NCBI RefSeq assembly: GCF_014656295.1
Contig: NZ_BNCD01000001.1
Location: 124,001 to 188,000, forward strand
Direction: 5' to 3'
Length of the DNA stretch: 64,000 nt
From: Streptomyces sulfonofaciens
GTDB lineage: Bacteria; Actinomycetota; Actinomycetes; Streptomycetales; Streptomycetaceae
Positions 15,738 to 23,456 of this stretch are shown one piece after another (the stretch's first letter is position 1; every line of letters starts with the position of its first letter). The notes beneath the pieces were generated by a model. The model was not told the origin of the DNA. It searched no databases and saw only the letters and a list, made by a program, of their open reading frames with translations. Both the position numbers and the translations under genes were made by a program.

Positions 15738-18428
15738 ATGAGCGGTCATGCACACCAGGACCAGGACGGCGGCCTCACGCCCCGTTCCCTCGCGGAGGAC
15801 CTCCGGCTGCGCGCCGACGCCTCCCTGGCCGGCCTCCTGCGCGCGCGTCCCGACCTGCTCTCTCCGGTGCCGGGCGACCTCACGCAGCTTGCCACCCGTG
15901 CCGCCACCCGTGCCTCCGTCGTCCGTGCGCTGGGCCGTCTCGACCTCTTCGCGCTGCAGACCGCCCAGGCCCTGGCGGTGGCGCCGGAACCCACGCCGTA
16001 CGGGACGCTGCTCGCCCTGCTCGCCGGCGACCCCGAGCCCGGCACCCGCTCCGGCACCGACCCCGGCCCCGGCCCCGGCCCCGGGTCGCACCCGCCGGCC
16101 GCGCCCGGCGTGGATCCCGCCGCCGTCGCCGACGCCCTCCCACGCGCCCTCGGGACGCTGCGCGACCAGGCGCTGGTGTGGGGCCCGGACGAGCGGCTGC
16201 GGCTGGTGCGCACGGCCCGTGAGCTGCTGGCGCCCGCGCCGCGGCACCCGTCACCGACCGGCCTCGGGCCGACGGTCGCGGAGGCCACCGCGGGCATGTC
16301 GCCCGGCCGGATCCAGGAGATCGTGGCGGCCGCGGGGCTGCCGACGACGCACGACGCGGTCTCCGCGGTCTCCGCGCTGACCGCCCTCTTCACGGACCGC
16401 GCCCGGATGGCGGCCCTGCTGGACCAGGCGCCGGCCGACTCGCTGGACGTCCTCGCCCGGCTGGTCTGGGGACCGCCGTACGGGCAGGTGACGGCCGAGC
16501 CGGCCGCCCATCTGCGCTGGCTGCTGGACCGCGGCCTGCTGCTGCCCACCGCGCCCGGCACGGTGGTACTGCCCCGCGAGGCCGCCCTGCACCTGCGGGC
16601 GGGCCGTGCGCACCGCACCCCGGCGCCGCTGCCGCCCGAGGTCACACCCGCCGCCGAGCACCGTCCACAGGTGGTGGACACCACCGCAGCGGGCCAGGCG
16701 CACACCGCGCTGGCCACCGTCGAGGAACTGCTGAAGGACTGGGGCGGCGGCGGGCCCACCGTGCTGCGCGCCGGCGGCCTCAGCGTCCGCGACCTCAGGC
16801 GGACGGCCGCGCTGCTCGACGTGCCCGAGCAGAGCGCCGCGTTCTGGGTGGAGCTCGCCTACGCGGCGGGCCTGCTGGCGTCGGACGGCGGCTACGAGGG
16901 TGCGGCGCACCCGGAGGCGGAGTCCGGCGGCCGGCGCGAGAGCGAGCGGTACGCGCCCACGCCCGCGTACGACGACTGGCTCGCCCTGCCCGCCGCGGAG
17001 CGCTGGGCCCATCTGGTCTCGGCCTGGCTGGCGGCCACCCGTACGGCGGGCCTGGTCGGCGGCCGGGACGGCAAGGACCGGGTGTTGTCGGCGCTCGGTC
17101 CCGGACTGGACCGCTCCGCGGCTGTGGAGGTGCGCCACCGGGTCCTCGTCCTGCTCGCCGCCCTGCCCGAGGGCGCTGCCGCCGACCGGGACGCCCTGCT
17201 GGCCCGGCTCCACTGGGAGCGTCCCGTGCGCGGTGCGGCGCCGGGCCGGCCGAGCGAGCGGGCCGAGCCGCCGGGCCCGCGCCGCGCACCGGGGGCGCCG
17301 GCCCCCGCCGACCGGGACGATCTGCGCACCCGTGTCGCCCAGTGGACGCTGGCCGAGGCGGAGCTGCTCGGCGTCACCGGCCGCGGCGCCCTGTCGTCCC
17401 ACGGCCGCGCCCTGCTCGGCCCGCCGGACGCGGACGACCCCGCGGGCTCCGGGGCGGCGAGGACGGTGCGCGCCGCCGAGGCGGCCCGCCGGCTCGCGCC
17501 CCTGCTCCCCGAGCCCCTGGACCACGTACTGCTCCAGGCCGACCTCACCGCTGTCGCCCCCGGCCCCCTGCTGCGCCCGCTCGCCGCGATGCTCGACGTC
17601 CTCGCGGAGGTGGAGTCCAAGGGCGGCGCCACCGTCTACCGCTTCACACCGGCCTCCGTGCGCCGCGCCCTGGACGCCGGCCAGTCGGCCGCCGAGCTGC
17701 ACGCCTTCCTGGCCGCGCACGCGCGCACGCCGGTGCCGCAGCCGCTGTCGTACCTCATCGACGACGTGGCCCGCCGGCACGGCCACCTGCGAATCGGCGC
17801 CGCGGCGGCGTACGTGCGCTGCGACGACGACGCCGTGCTCGGCGAGATCCTGGCCGACAGGCGCGCGGCGGCGCTGCGCCTGCGGCGGCTCGCCCCCACC
17901 GTGCTCGCCTCCCAGGCCGACCCGGCGACGCTGCTGGACGGCCTGCGTGCGATGGGTTTCGCACCGGCCGCGGAGTCGGCCGAGGGCGATGTGCTGATCA
18001 CCCGTGCCTCCCGGCACCGCACACCGCCGCGCACCGCGCCGGAGCCCGTGCCCGACGGGCCCCCGGTGCCGGACGGCACCCTGCTGGGCGCGGCGGTCCG
18101 CGCGATCCGCGCGGGCGACGCGGCGGCGACGGCGCCGCGCAGGCCGGCGCAGGACCGCACTGCCGACGACGCCGCCGCACCGGCCGACCCCGGCGGCCTG
18201 CCCCGCACCACCTCCGCGGACACCCTGGCCACGATGCAGGCGGCGGTGCTGGCGGGCGAGGCGGTGTGGATCGGGTACGTCAACGCCGACGGGGCCGCGA
18301 GCCAGCGGGTGATCGCGCCGATCAGCGTGGAGGGCGGTTTCGTCACCGCCTTCGACCACACCGCCGACGAGGTCCGCACCTATCCGCTGCACCGCATCAC
18401 GGGCGTGGCGGAACTGGCCTCGGAGTAG
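15738..18428 (+). CDS. Helicase-associated protein with WYL-like C-terminus
   Basis: An 896-residue protein of the actinobacterial helicase C-terminal/XPB-associated type. It has no Walker A motif, so it is not itself a helicase. Helical, Leu/Arg-rich segments fill the N-terminal two thirds (SLAEDLRLRADASLAGLLRARPDLL; DALPRALGTLRDQALVWG), followed by a winged-helix-like region (TVYRFTPASVRRALDAGQSAAELHAFLA, LSYLIDDVARRHGHLRIG). A WYL-like beta domain ends the protein (VWIGYVNADGAASQRVIAPISVEGGFVTAFDH). In Streptomyces this gene normally lies beside the XPB helicase gene (recalled, not checked); here about 5 kb of NRPS cassette separates them. ATG 15738 follows a weak AGCAGG ribosome site. The role is presumably in DNA repair or transcription with XPB. 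Confidence 0.85.
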   Translation: MSGHAHQDQDGGLTPRSLAEDLRLRADASLAGLLRARPDLLSPVPGDLTQLATRAATRASVVRALGRLDLFALQTAQALAVAPEPTPYGTLLALLAGDPEPGTRSGTDPGPGPGPGSHPPAAPGVDPAAVADALPRALGTLRDQALVWGPDERLRLVRTARELLAPAPRHPSPTGLGPTVAEATAGMSPGRIQEIVAAAGLPTTHDAVSAVSALTALFTDRARMAALLDQAPADSLDVLARLVWGPPYGQVTAEPAAHLRWLLDRGLLLPTAPGTVVLPREAALHLRAGRAHRTPAPLPPEVTPAAEHRPQVVDTTAAGQAHTALATVEELLKDWGGGGPTVLRAGGLSVRDLRRTAALLDVPEQSAAFWVELAYAAGLLASDGGYEGAAHPEAESGGRRESERYAPTPAYDDWLALPAAERWAHLVSAWLAATRTAGLVGGRDGKDRVLSALGPGLDRSAAVEVRHRVLVLLAALPEGAAADRDALLARLHWERPVRGAAPGRPSERAEPPGPRRAPGAPAPADRDDLRTRVAQWTLAEAELLGVTGRGALSSHGRALLGPPDADDPAGSGAARTVRAAEAARRLAPLLPEPLDHVLLQADLTAVAPGPLLRPLAAMLDVLAEVESKGGATVYRFTPASVRRALDAGQSAAELHAFLAAHARTPVPQPLSYLIDDVARRHGHLRIGAAAAYVRCDDDAVLGEILADRRAAALRLRRLAPTVLASQADPATLLDGLRAMGFAPAAESAEGDVLITRASRHRTPPRTAPEPVPDGPPVPDGTLLGAAVRAIRAGDAAATAPRRPAQDRTADDAAAPADPGGLPRTTSADTLATMQAAVLAGEAVWIGYVNADGAASQRVIAPISVEGGFVTAFDHTADEVRTYPLHRITGVAELASE

Positions 18429-18489
18429 GGCTCCACGCCGCCTCGCCGCACACCGCCCGGCCGCACACCGCCGGGCGGCCGGGCTGCGG

Positions 18490-20250
18490 TCAGGTCTGTG
18501 CGGACATGTCGAGGGGGGTGCGCAGGGCGTCGAGCCAGCCCTCGACCACGGGTCGGGTGAGCAGCGACCTGCGGTAGGCCGCGTGGCACCGCAGCTCTTC
18601 GCCGGAGTCGTAGAGCCACAGGCTGAAGTCGAAGAGGGCGTTGTCCACCTCCGCCGGGCACACCTGCCCGGTCTCCCCCGCGAGGGTGAAGCGGTCCGGG
18701 ACCTCACCCGACAGGAACACGCAGCGCCGCATGTAGGGCAGTTCACCACCGGTGGCGTCGACGTCCCGCACCTCGTGCAGGACCTCGGGGAACGGCAGGC
18801 CCTGGTGCTGGAGCGTCCACAGCAGGCCCTCCCGCACGGCCCGCACCGTCGTCGGCAGGTCGGCCCCGCGGGGCGCGTCGACGAGGACGGGCAGGGGGTT
18901 GGCGAAGTTGCCGACCACGTCCCGGGCCTCGGGCACGTAACGCCCCGGGAACGGGCAGAAGAAGGCCAGCTCGTCGCCGATGACGGCGGTGCGCATGGCG
19001 TGCAGCACCTTCGCGGCGCCGAGCGCGAAGCCGGTCATGCCGAGCCCTGCGGCCTCGTGCGTGTGCCGGCGGTACGCGGCACCGTGCAGCGACGAGGTGA
19101 ACGAGCCCGCCTCCGGAGGGCTCTCCTGCCAGGGCCGGGTGTGCCGCAGCATCACCTGCGGCACGCCCCGCGGGAGCCTCGCGCGCCAGGCGGCACGCAG
19201 CGCACGCCCCTGCGCTCCGCCGAGGGCGGCCTGCTCCGCGGCCGCCACCTCCGCGAGCGAGGGCCGGGAGGAGACCGCCGGGGAGCCGCCCGCCCCGGTT
19301 CCCCCGCCGCCCGCCCCGCCCCCGCCGCTCGCCCCGCCTGCGCCGCTCGCCCCGCTTCCACCGCGCGCCCCGCCCCCGCCGCTCCCGTGGCTCCCGCCAC
19401 TCGGCTCGCTCCCGCCGCTCCCGCCGCCCCCGCCGCTCGCCGCGTAGGCGTCCGCGATGTCCTCCAGGAACCGGGTGAACGACATCCCGTCGCAGACCGA
19501 GTGATCGATCGCGACCACGAGGGCGTACCCCGGCCCCCGGCCCCGCAGGCACACCACCCGCAGGAGTCTGCCCGCCCGGAGGTCCCGTCGGCGTGTCATC
19601 TCGCGGTCGGCGGTCCTGCGGGCGGTGGCGGCGAGCGATTCCCAGGTCACCCCTCCCAGCTCGCGGTGGATGACGAGATCGGCCGGGACGGGCCGCTCGG
19701 TGTACTGGGGGCCGCGGACCGGGTCGTTGCGGTAGATGCTGTGCAGCGCGGGGTTGATCCCGACCGCTCGCCGTACGGCTTCGTCCAGGCGTACCGGATC
19801 GGGTGTCGATGCCGGGAAGAGGAAGGTCCGGCACACGACGCTCACGGAGGCGATGGTGCCGTCCGGCCGCTCCTGCCGCCGCACTCCGAGGCCCATCCGG
19901 TACGGCAGGGGGCGCCAGCCGTCCGATGCCCCGGCCTGCGGGCCACCGCCGGCGGGCGGCACGGCCGGCCCGGGCGGCTCCACCGCCCTGCGCGAGGACG
20001 GGCCGCGTGCCGCCGCCGTGAACTCGGCGAGCCGTGGATGGTCGAAGAGGGTCCGTATCGACACGTCGGTGCCGAACCGCTCGGCCACCGCGAGGACGAG
20101 GGCCTCCGCCAGCAGCGAGTGGCCGCCGAGTTCGAAGAAGGAGTCGTCCGCGGTGACGCCCCCGATGCCGAGCACGTCCTCCCAGACACGGATCATGTCC
20201 GTGACCGCCTGCCGTTCCGCCGCAGCCGTCGTGATCACCTCGTCGGTCAT
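18490..20250 (-). CDS. NRPS didomain protein: carrier (T) + condensation-like (C)
   Basis: A 586-residue protein. Residues 10-80 form a peptidyl-carrier domain with DDSFFELGGHSLLAEAL, where Ser45 takes the phosphopantetheine arm. Residues ~112-580 form a condensation-like domain: the active-site region is AIDHSVCDGMSF (HHxxxDG with the first His replaced by Asp, catalytic His250 kept), later GNFANPLPVLVD and QHQGLPFPEVLHEV, which correspond to C5 and C6. A Gly/Ser-rich insert of about 52 residues (272-323) directly follows the active site. No thioesterase, epimerase or MbtH-like protein is present. It would be loaded by the separate A-domain protein encoded upstream and could act as an amide-forming or release domain. 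ATG 20250 overlaps the stop of a 6-codon minigene (ATGA). Confidence 0.88.
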   Translation of the reverse strand: MTDEVITTAAAERQAVTDMIRVWEDVLGIGGVTADDSFFELGGHSLLAEALVLAVAERFGTDVSIRTLFDHPRLAEFTAAARGPSSRRAVEPPGPAVPPAGGGPQAGASDGWRPLPYRMGLGVRRQERPDGTIASVSVVCRTFLFPASTPDPVRLDEAVRRAVGINPALHSIYRNDPVRGPQYTERPVPADLVIHRELGGVTWESLAATARRTADREMTRRRDLRAGRLLRVVCLRGRGPGYALVVAIDHSVCDGMSFTRFLEDIADAYAASGGGGGSGGSEPSGGSHGSGGGGARGGSGASGAGGASGGGGAGGGGTGAGGSPAVSSRPSLAEVAAAEQAALGGAQGRALRAAWRARLPRGVPQVMLRHTRPWQESPPEAGSFTSSLHGAAYRRHTHEAAGLGMTGFALGAAKVLHAMRTAVIGDELAFFCPFPGRYVPEARDVVGNFANPLPVLVDAPRGADLPTTVRAVREGLLWTLQHQGLPFPEVLHEVRDVDATGGELPYMRRCVFLSGEVPDRFTLAGETGQVCPAEVDNALFDFSLWLYDSGEELRCHAAYRRSLLTRPVVEGWLDALRTPLDMSAQT

Positions 20251-20269
20251 GAGTGGGTCTCGGTCATGA

Positions 20270-20320
20270 GTGGGTTCGGGGCAGTAGTGGGTTCGGGGCA
20301 GGAGTGGGTTCGGGGCAGCG
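20270..20320. repeat. Three 17-bp tandem repeats in the NRPS intergenic gap
   Basis: The unit GTGGGTTCGGGGCAG plus two variable bases occurs at 20270, 20287 and 20304, between the A-domain gene and the T-C gene. A degenerate fourth copy at 20253-20269 reaches the T-C start, and it also duplicates the start sequence ATGACCGA. Confidence 0.8.
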
Positions 20321-20388
20321 GGGCGCGGACACGATCGCGTCCGGCGTGTTCCGGCCGCGGGCAGCGGGCGGGGCCGGGGGCCCGGTCG

Positions 20389-22062
20389 TCACCTCGGCGT
20401 CGTGGCGCCGGAGCCCCGGTCGGCCTCCGTGAGCGCCCGCCGGTCGGTCTTTCCCGCCGCGTTGCGCGGCAGTTCCGGCAGGCGTACGAACCGGCCCGGC
20501 ATCATGTGCCGCGGCAGTGCGGCGCCGGCCTGCCGGACGATCTCCTCGTCGGGGACGCCGTCGTCGCAGACGACGTAGGCGGTCAGCAGGTGTCCGCCGA
20601 CCCTGCTGCGGCTGCGCACAACCGCGGCGTCCGCGATGGCCGGCAGCCGCCGCAGCGTGCCCTCCACCTCGCCGAGTTCGATGCGGAAACCGTTGATCTT
20701 CACTTGGTCGTCGGACCGGCCCGAGAAGCAGAAGACGTCGTTCTGCGTCCTGGTGGCCAGATCGCCGCTGCGGTAGGAGCGCTCTCCCGTGCCACCGGGC
20801 AGCGGGAGCGCACGGAAGCGTTCGGCGGTGAGCGCGGGCCGGCCGAGGTAGCCCACGGCCACCCCGTCACCGGTCACCCATATCTCGCCGGTCCCGCCCC
20901 TGGCGACGGGTTCGCCGTGCTCGTCGAGGACGTGGTACGACCAGCCGGGCAGCGGGGCCCCGAGTGCCCGGACGGCCTCCTGGTCCTCGGCCTCCAGCTC
21001 CCCCGGGTCCAGGGTGCGGGCGCAGACGAAGACGGTGGTCTCGGTGATGCCGTACAGGTTCACGAACTGGCACGAGTCGCCGAAGCGCCTGCGCCACAGG
21101 TTGATGTCGGCGGGCTCGACGGGCTCTCCCCCGAAGAGGACGCGGCGCAGCGCGGGGGAGCTGTCCCGCATCGTCGTGACCGCCCCCACCAGGTACCGGA
21201 AGACGGAGGGGACGACGTTCAGCACGGTGACCCGCTCGCGTACGAGGAGTTCCGCGGTGGCCCGGGGCGACAGCGCGGTCCTCTCGGGGACGACGACCAG
21301 TGTGGCGCCGGTCGCGAGCGCGCCCCACATCTCCCACACGGAGAAGTCGAAGCAGTAGGAGTGGAAGAGGGTCCACACGTCATCGGTGCGGAAGTCGTAG
21401 CGTGCGCAGACGCCGCGCACCAGCGCCACGGCGTTGCGCTGCGACACCTCGACGCCCTTGGGCCGGCCGGTCGAGCCCGAGGTGTAGATGACGTAGGCAC
21501 TCGTGCCGGAGGTGGCCGGGTGCACGGCCGCCGGCCGCGGGCCCGGCGCCGTGTCGAGGCGGTCCAGCCGGAGCACGGGGACACGGAAGAGGCCGTCGGG
21601 TGGTTCCGCGTCGCTGAGGACGAGGCGGATCCCGCTGTCCTCGGCCATGAAGCGCACCCGGTCCTCGGGGTAGGCGGGATCCATCGGGACGTAGGTGTGG
21701 CCGGCTGCCGCCACCGCCAGGACGGCCGCCACCATGTCCACGCCGCGCCCGACGTACAGCCCTATCCGGCTGCCGGCCCCGGGATCGCTGCGGCGTATCG
21801 CGTCGGCCAGCGCGTCGACGCGGGACCTCAGTTCCCCGTAGCCCAGTGAGGTGCACCCGTCACGTACGGCTTCGTGTGCGGGCGTCCTCGCCGCCTGTGC
21901 GGCGAAGAGTCCGTACAGGGTGGGGTCGTCATCGGGTGTCGTCACCACGGTCCACTTCCGCCTTTCCGTCGGGACGTCGGCTGTGACGCCGGCTGCGGCA
22001 TCGGCTGCGGCGCCGAGTCGGACGTCTGTCGTGACGCCGGCCACGGCATCGGGAGGCGGCAT
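20389..22062 (-). CDS. Stand-alone NRPS adenylation enzyme, Thr-like code
   Basis: About 557 residues; the start is uncertain (ATG 22062 chosen, GTG codons nearer WTVVTTPDDDP possible). All core A-motifs are intact: YVIYTSGSTGRPKGV (A3), NLYGITETTV (A5), YRSGDLA (A7), GRSDDQVKINGFRIELGEVE (A8) and PRNAAGKTDRRAL (A10 lysine). Manual alignment to GrsA gives specificity residues D-F-W-N-L-G-L-V-F-K, close to the known threonine code DFWNxGMVHK; Thr or a relative is the best guess. It should activate an amino acid as the adenylate and transfer it in trans to the carrier encoded downstream. The N-terminal ~35 residues come from a 48-bp imperfect repeat (21973 and 22021). It lies 67 bp after the sulfotransferase gene on the same strand. 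Confidence 0.88.
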   Translation of the reverse strand: MPPPDAVAGVTTDVRLGAAADAAAGVTADVPTERRKWTVVTTPDDDPTLYGLFAAQAARTPAHEAVRDGCTSLGYGELRSRVDALADAIRRSDPGAGSRIGLYVGRGVDMVAAVLAVAAAGHTYVPMDPAYPEDRVRFMAEDSGIRLVLSDAEPPDGLFRVPVLRLDRLDTAPGPRPAAVHPATSGTSAYVIYTSGSTGRPKGVEVSQRNAVALVRGVCARYDFRTDDVWTLFHSYCFDFSVWEMWGALATGATLVVVPERTALSPRATAELLVRERVTVLNVVPSVFRYLVGAVTTMRDSSPALRRVLFGGEPVEPADINLWRRRFGDSCQFVNLYGITETTVFVCARTLDPGELEAEDQEAVRALGAPLPGWSYHVLDEHGEPVARGGTGEIWVTGDGVAVGYLGRPALTAERFRALPLPGGTGERSYRSGDLATRTQNDVFCFSGRSDDQVKINGFRIELGEVEGTLRRLPAIADAAVVRSRSRVGGHLLTAYVVCDDGVPDEEIVRQAGAALPRHMMPGRFVRLPELPRNAAGKTDRRALTEADRGSGATTPR

Positions 22063-22129
22063 CGGCAGGCGGCAGGCGCATGGCACCGTGTCGGGGACGA
22101 GGTCGGGGTCGGGCGAAGGGAGCCGTCCC

Positions 22130-22867
22130 TCACCGTGCCGCCATGGTGACCAGTTCGGCGTGCAGGGCGCGGGCCCGGCCGGGAACGCCGGGGTCGGCCG
22201 CGGTGCCCGCCGTCTCGTGCGGTGCCCTGGGGGAGAAGAGGGACCAGTCGACCCGGCAGCCCGTCCGCGCCTCGACCCGTTCCCGGGTGGCCGCGGTGTG
22301 CAGCGTGTCGTAGTCGACGAAGAGCCAGTCGCCGGTCGAAAGCTGGTTGTGCAGGATGTATTCGTAGGTGTGTGTCCACACCTCATAGGCCGTCGGAATG
22401 TCGAGCGCGACGTTCGTGACGCCGTGCGCCAGCCTCACCAGGCTGCGCGCCGCCACCTGTGGACAGCGGAAGACGCAGACGCGGAGCGCGTCGCCGAGCA
22501 CGGGGCTCCAGGCGGCGAGCGTGTAGGAGAACCTCGGGTCCTTCAGGCAGAAGGGCCGGGGAGCGACCTGCTCCCGCATGCTGTCGGCCATTTCCCGGGG
22601 AATCTCAGGAAAGCGCAGCTCGTCCCGGGGCAGGACGGCGAGCCAGCGCTCGCCCTCTCCCGTCTCCACGGCACCTGCGCCGTCGAACCAGGACAACATC
22701 CGGTCGTTGATGTCGATGATCGAGAGACTTTCGAAATACCCGGTCCTGTTGAACTGGCTGGGAGGCATCGGGTCCGAGCCGATCCAATGCCCGCCACCGC
22801 GGGATATCATGCCGGCAAGAACACTTGTGCCATTTCGCGCGCAACCCAGGACCACACAGTCTCGCAT
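22130..22867 (-). CDS. PAPS-dependent sulfotransferase-family protein
   Basis: A 245-residue protein with both cofactor-binding motifs of sulfotransferases: the 5'-phosphosulfate loop CARNGTSVLAGM (residues 9-20) and the 3'-phosphate motif CVFRCPQVAARSL (131-143). KDPRFSYTLAAW (109-120), typical of the actinobacterial sulfotransferase family, lies between them. GYFESLSIIDINDR (43-56) is also characteristic. It would move a sulfo group from PAPS to a hydroxyl or amine. As first gene of the A/T-C cassette, it probably decorates or activates the NRPS product, for example on a threonine hydroxyl; this is inference. ATG 22867 is used; TTG 22879 is an alternative. Confidence 0.82.
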   Translation of the reverse strand: MRDCVVLGCARNGTSVLAGMISRGGGHWIGSDPMPPSQFNRTGYFESLSIIDINDRMLSWFDGAGAVETGEGERWLAVLPRDELRFPEIPREMADSMREQVAPRPFCLKDPRFSYTLAAWSPVLGDALRVCVFRCPQVAARSLVRLAHGVTNVALDIPTAYEVWTHTYEYILHNQLSTGDWLFVDYDTLHTAATRERVEARTGCRVDWSLFSPRAPHETAGTAADPGVPGRARALHAELVTMAAR

Positions 22868-23456
22868 GTCCAGCCACAATCTCTCGAAGAATACGACCAG
22901 TGGGTACCAGCGGCGTCCTCTCCTGCACTTTCAGCACCGTGCACGCCAGGAGTCTCCTCCGCAAACCGCGACAGTGTCAACAGTGCCGACTTGAACACCC
23001 ACCGAGGTTCTGACCGGCCACGAATGGACTGCCGACCTCCGGTGGAGTCCATTGGCGCCCGCGAAAACACGGGCCGACCGATATCGCGAGAAATACCGTG
23101 CGCATTTTCCTTTCCGACTGAGGAAATGCCGCTGTCGAACGACAGATTACCGGGCAGCAGAAAAGGAAGGCCGTGCAGTGAAAACGGCCGGGTCGGCAAC
23201 TCGTTCGTCAGCGGAACCCCTCCGCACCGACCGGTGCGGAGGGCACAGGTGACCGCATCAGTCGCTGCCTGCCAGGGCGGATCCCGCGACCGACGCGGCG
23301 TGCGGAGTCCCGGTGCATTCCGCCCCGCCGGCCCCGCCCGCGCTCGGGCCCCCGCCCCACCGGCCCGACCAAGTAGACTCCTCTATTCGGCACCGCCCGG
23401 AAGTTTGGCACCGCCCGGAAGCCGACCCATCCAGCCCCTCCGCCGGAGGCACACGC
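22868..23456. promoter_or_regulatory. Divergent control region, NRPS cassette and XPB helicase
   Basis: This 589-bp gene-free region is AT-richer than its surroundings in 22820-23200. It contains a 14-bp palindrome CTGTCGAACGACAG at 23132-23145 (6-bp arms, 2-nt centre), a possible operator. It also contains ATTTTCC/GGAAAT arms near 23104-23126, a strong hairpin (listed separately), and a repeat of GGCACCGCCCGGAAG at 23389-23403 and 23407-23421. Short open frames here lack codon bias and were not called. Confidence 0.5.
23218..23243. terminator. 11-bp perfect hairpin
   Basis: CCCTCCGCACC pairs perfectly with GGTGCGGAGGG around a 4-nt loop. There is no T-run, as is usual in Streptomyces. No gene obviously ends here; it may be the old terminator of the helicase-associated gene left on the far side of the inserted cassette, or an insulator before XPB. 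Confidence 0.65.

Noticed and set aside
18583..21849. Plus-strand open frame of 1088 codons across the NRPS genes
   Set aside because: It is the antisense of intact T-C and A domains; its translation is low-complexity and lacks domains.
22807..23199. Minus-strand frame of 130 codons upstream of the sulfotransferase
   Set aside because: It overlaps the sulfotransferase start, and its composition and third positions do not look coding.
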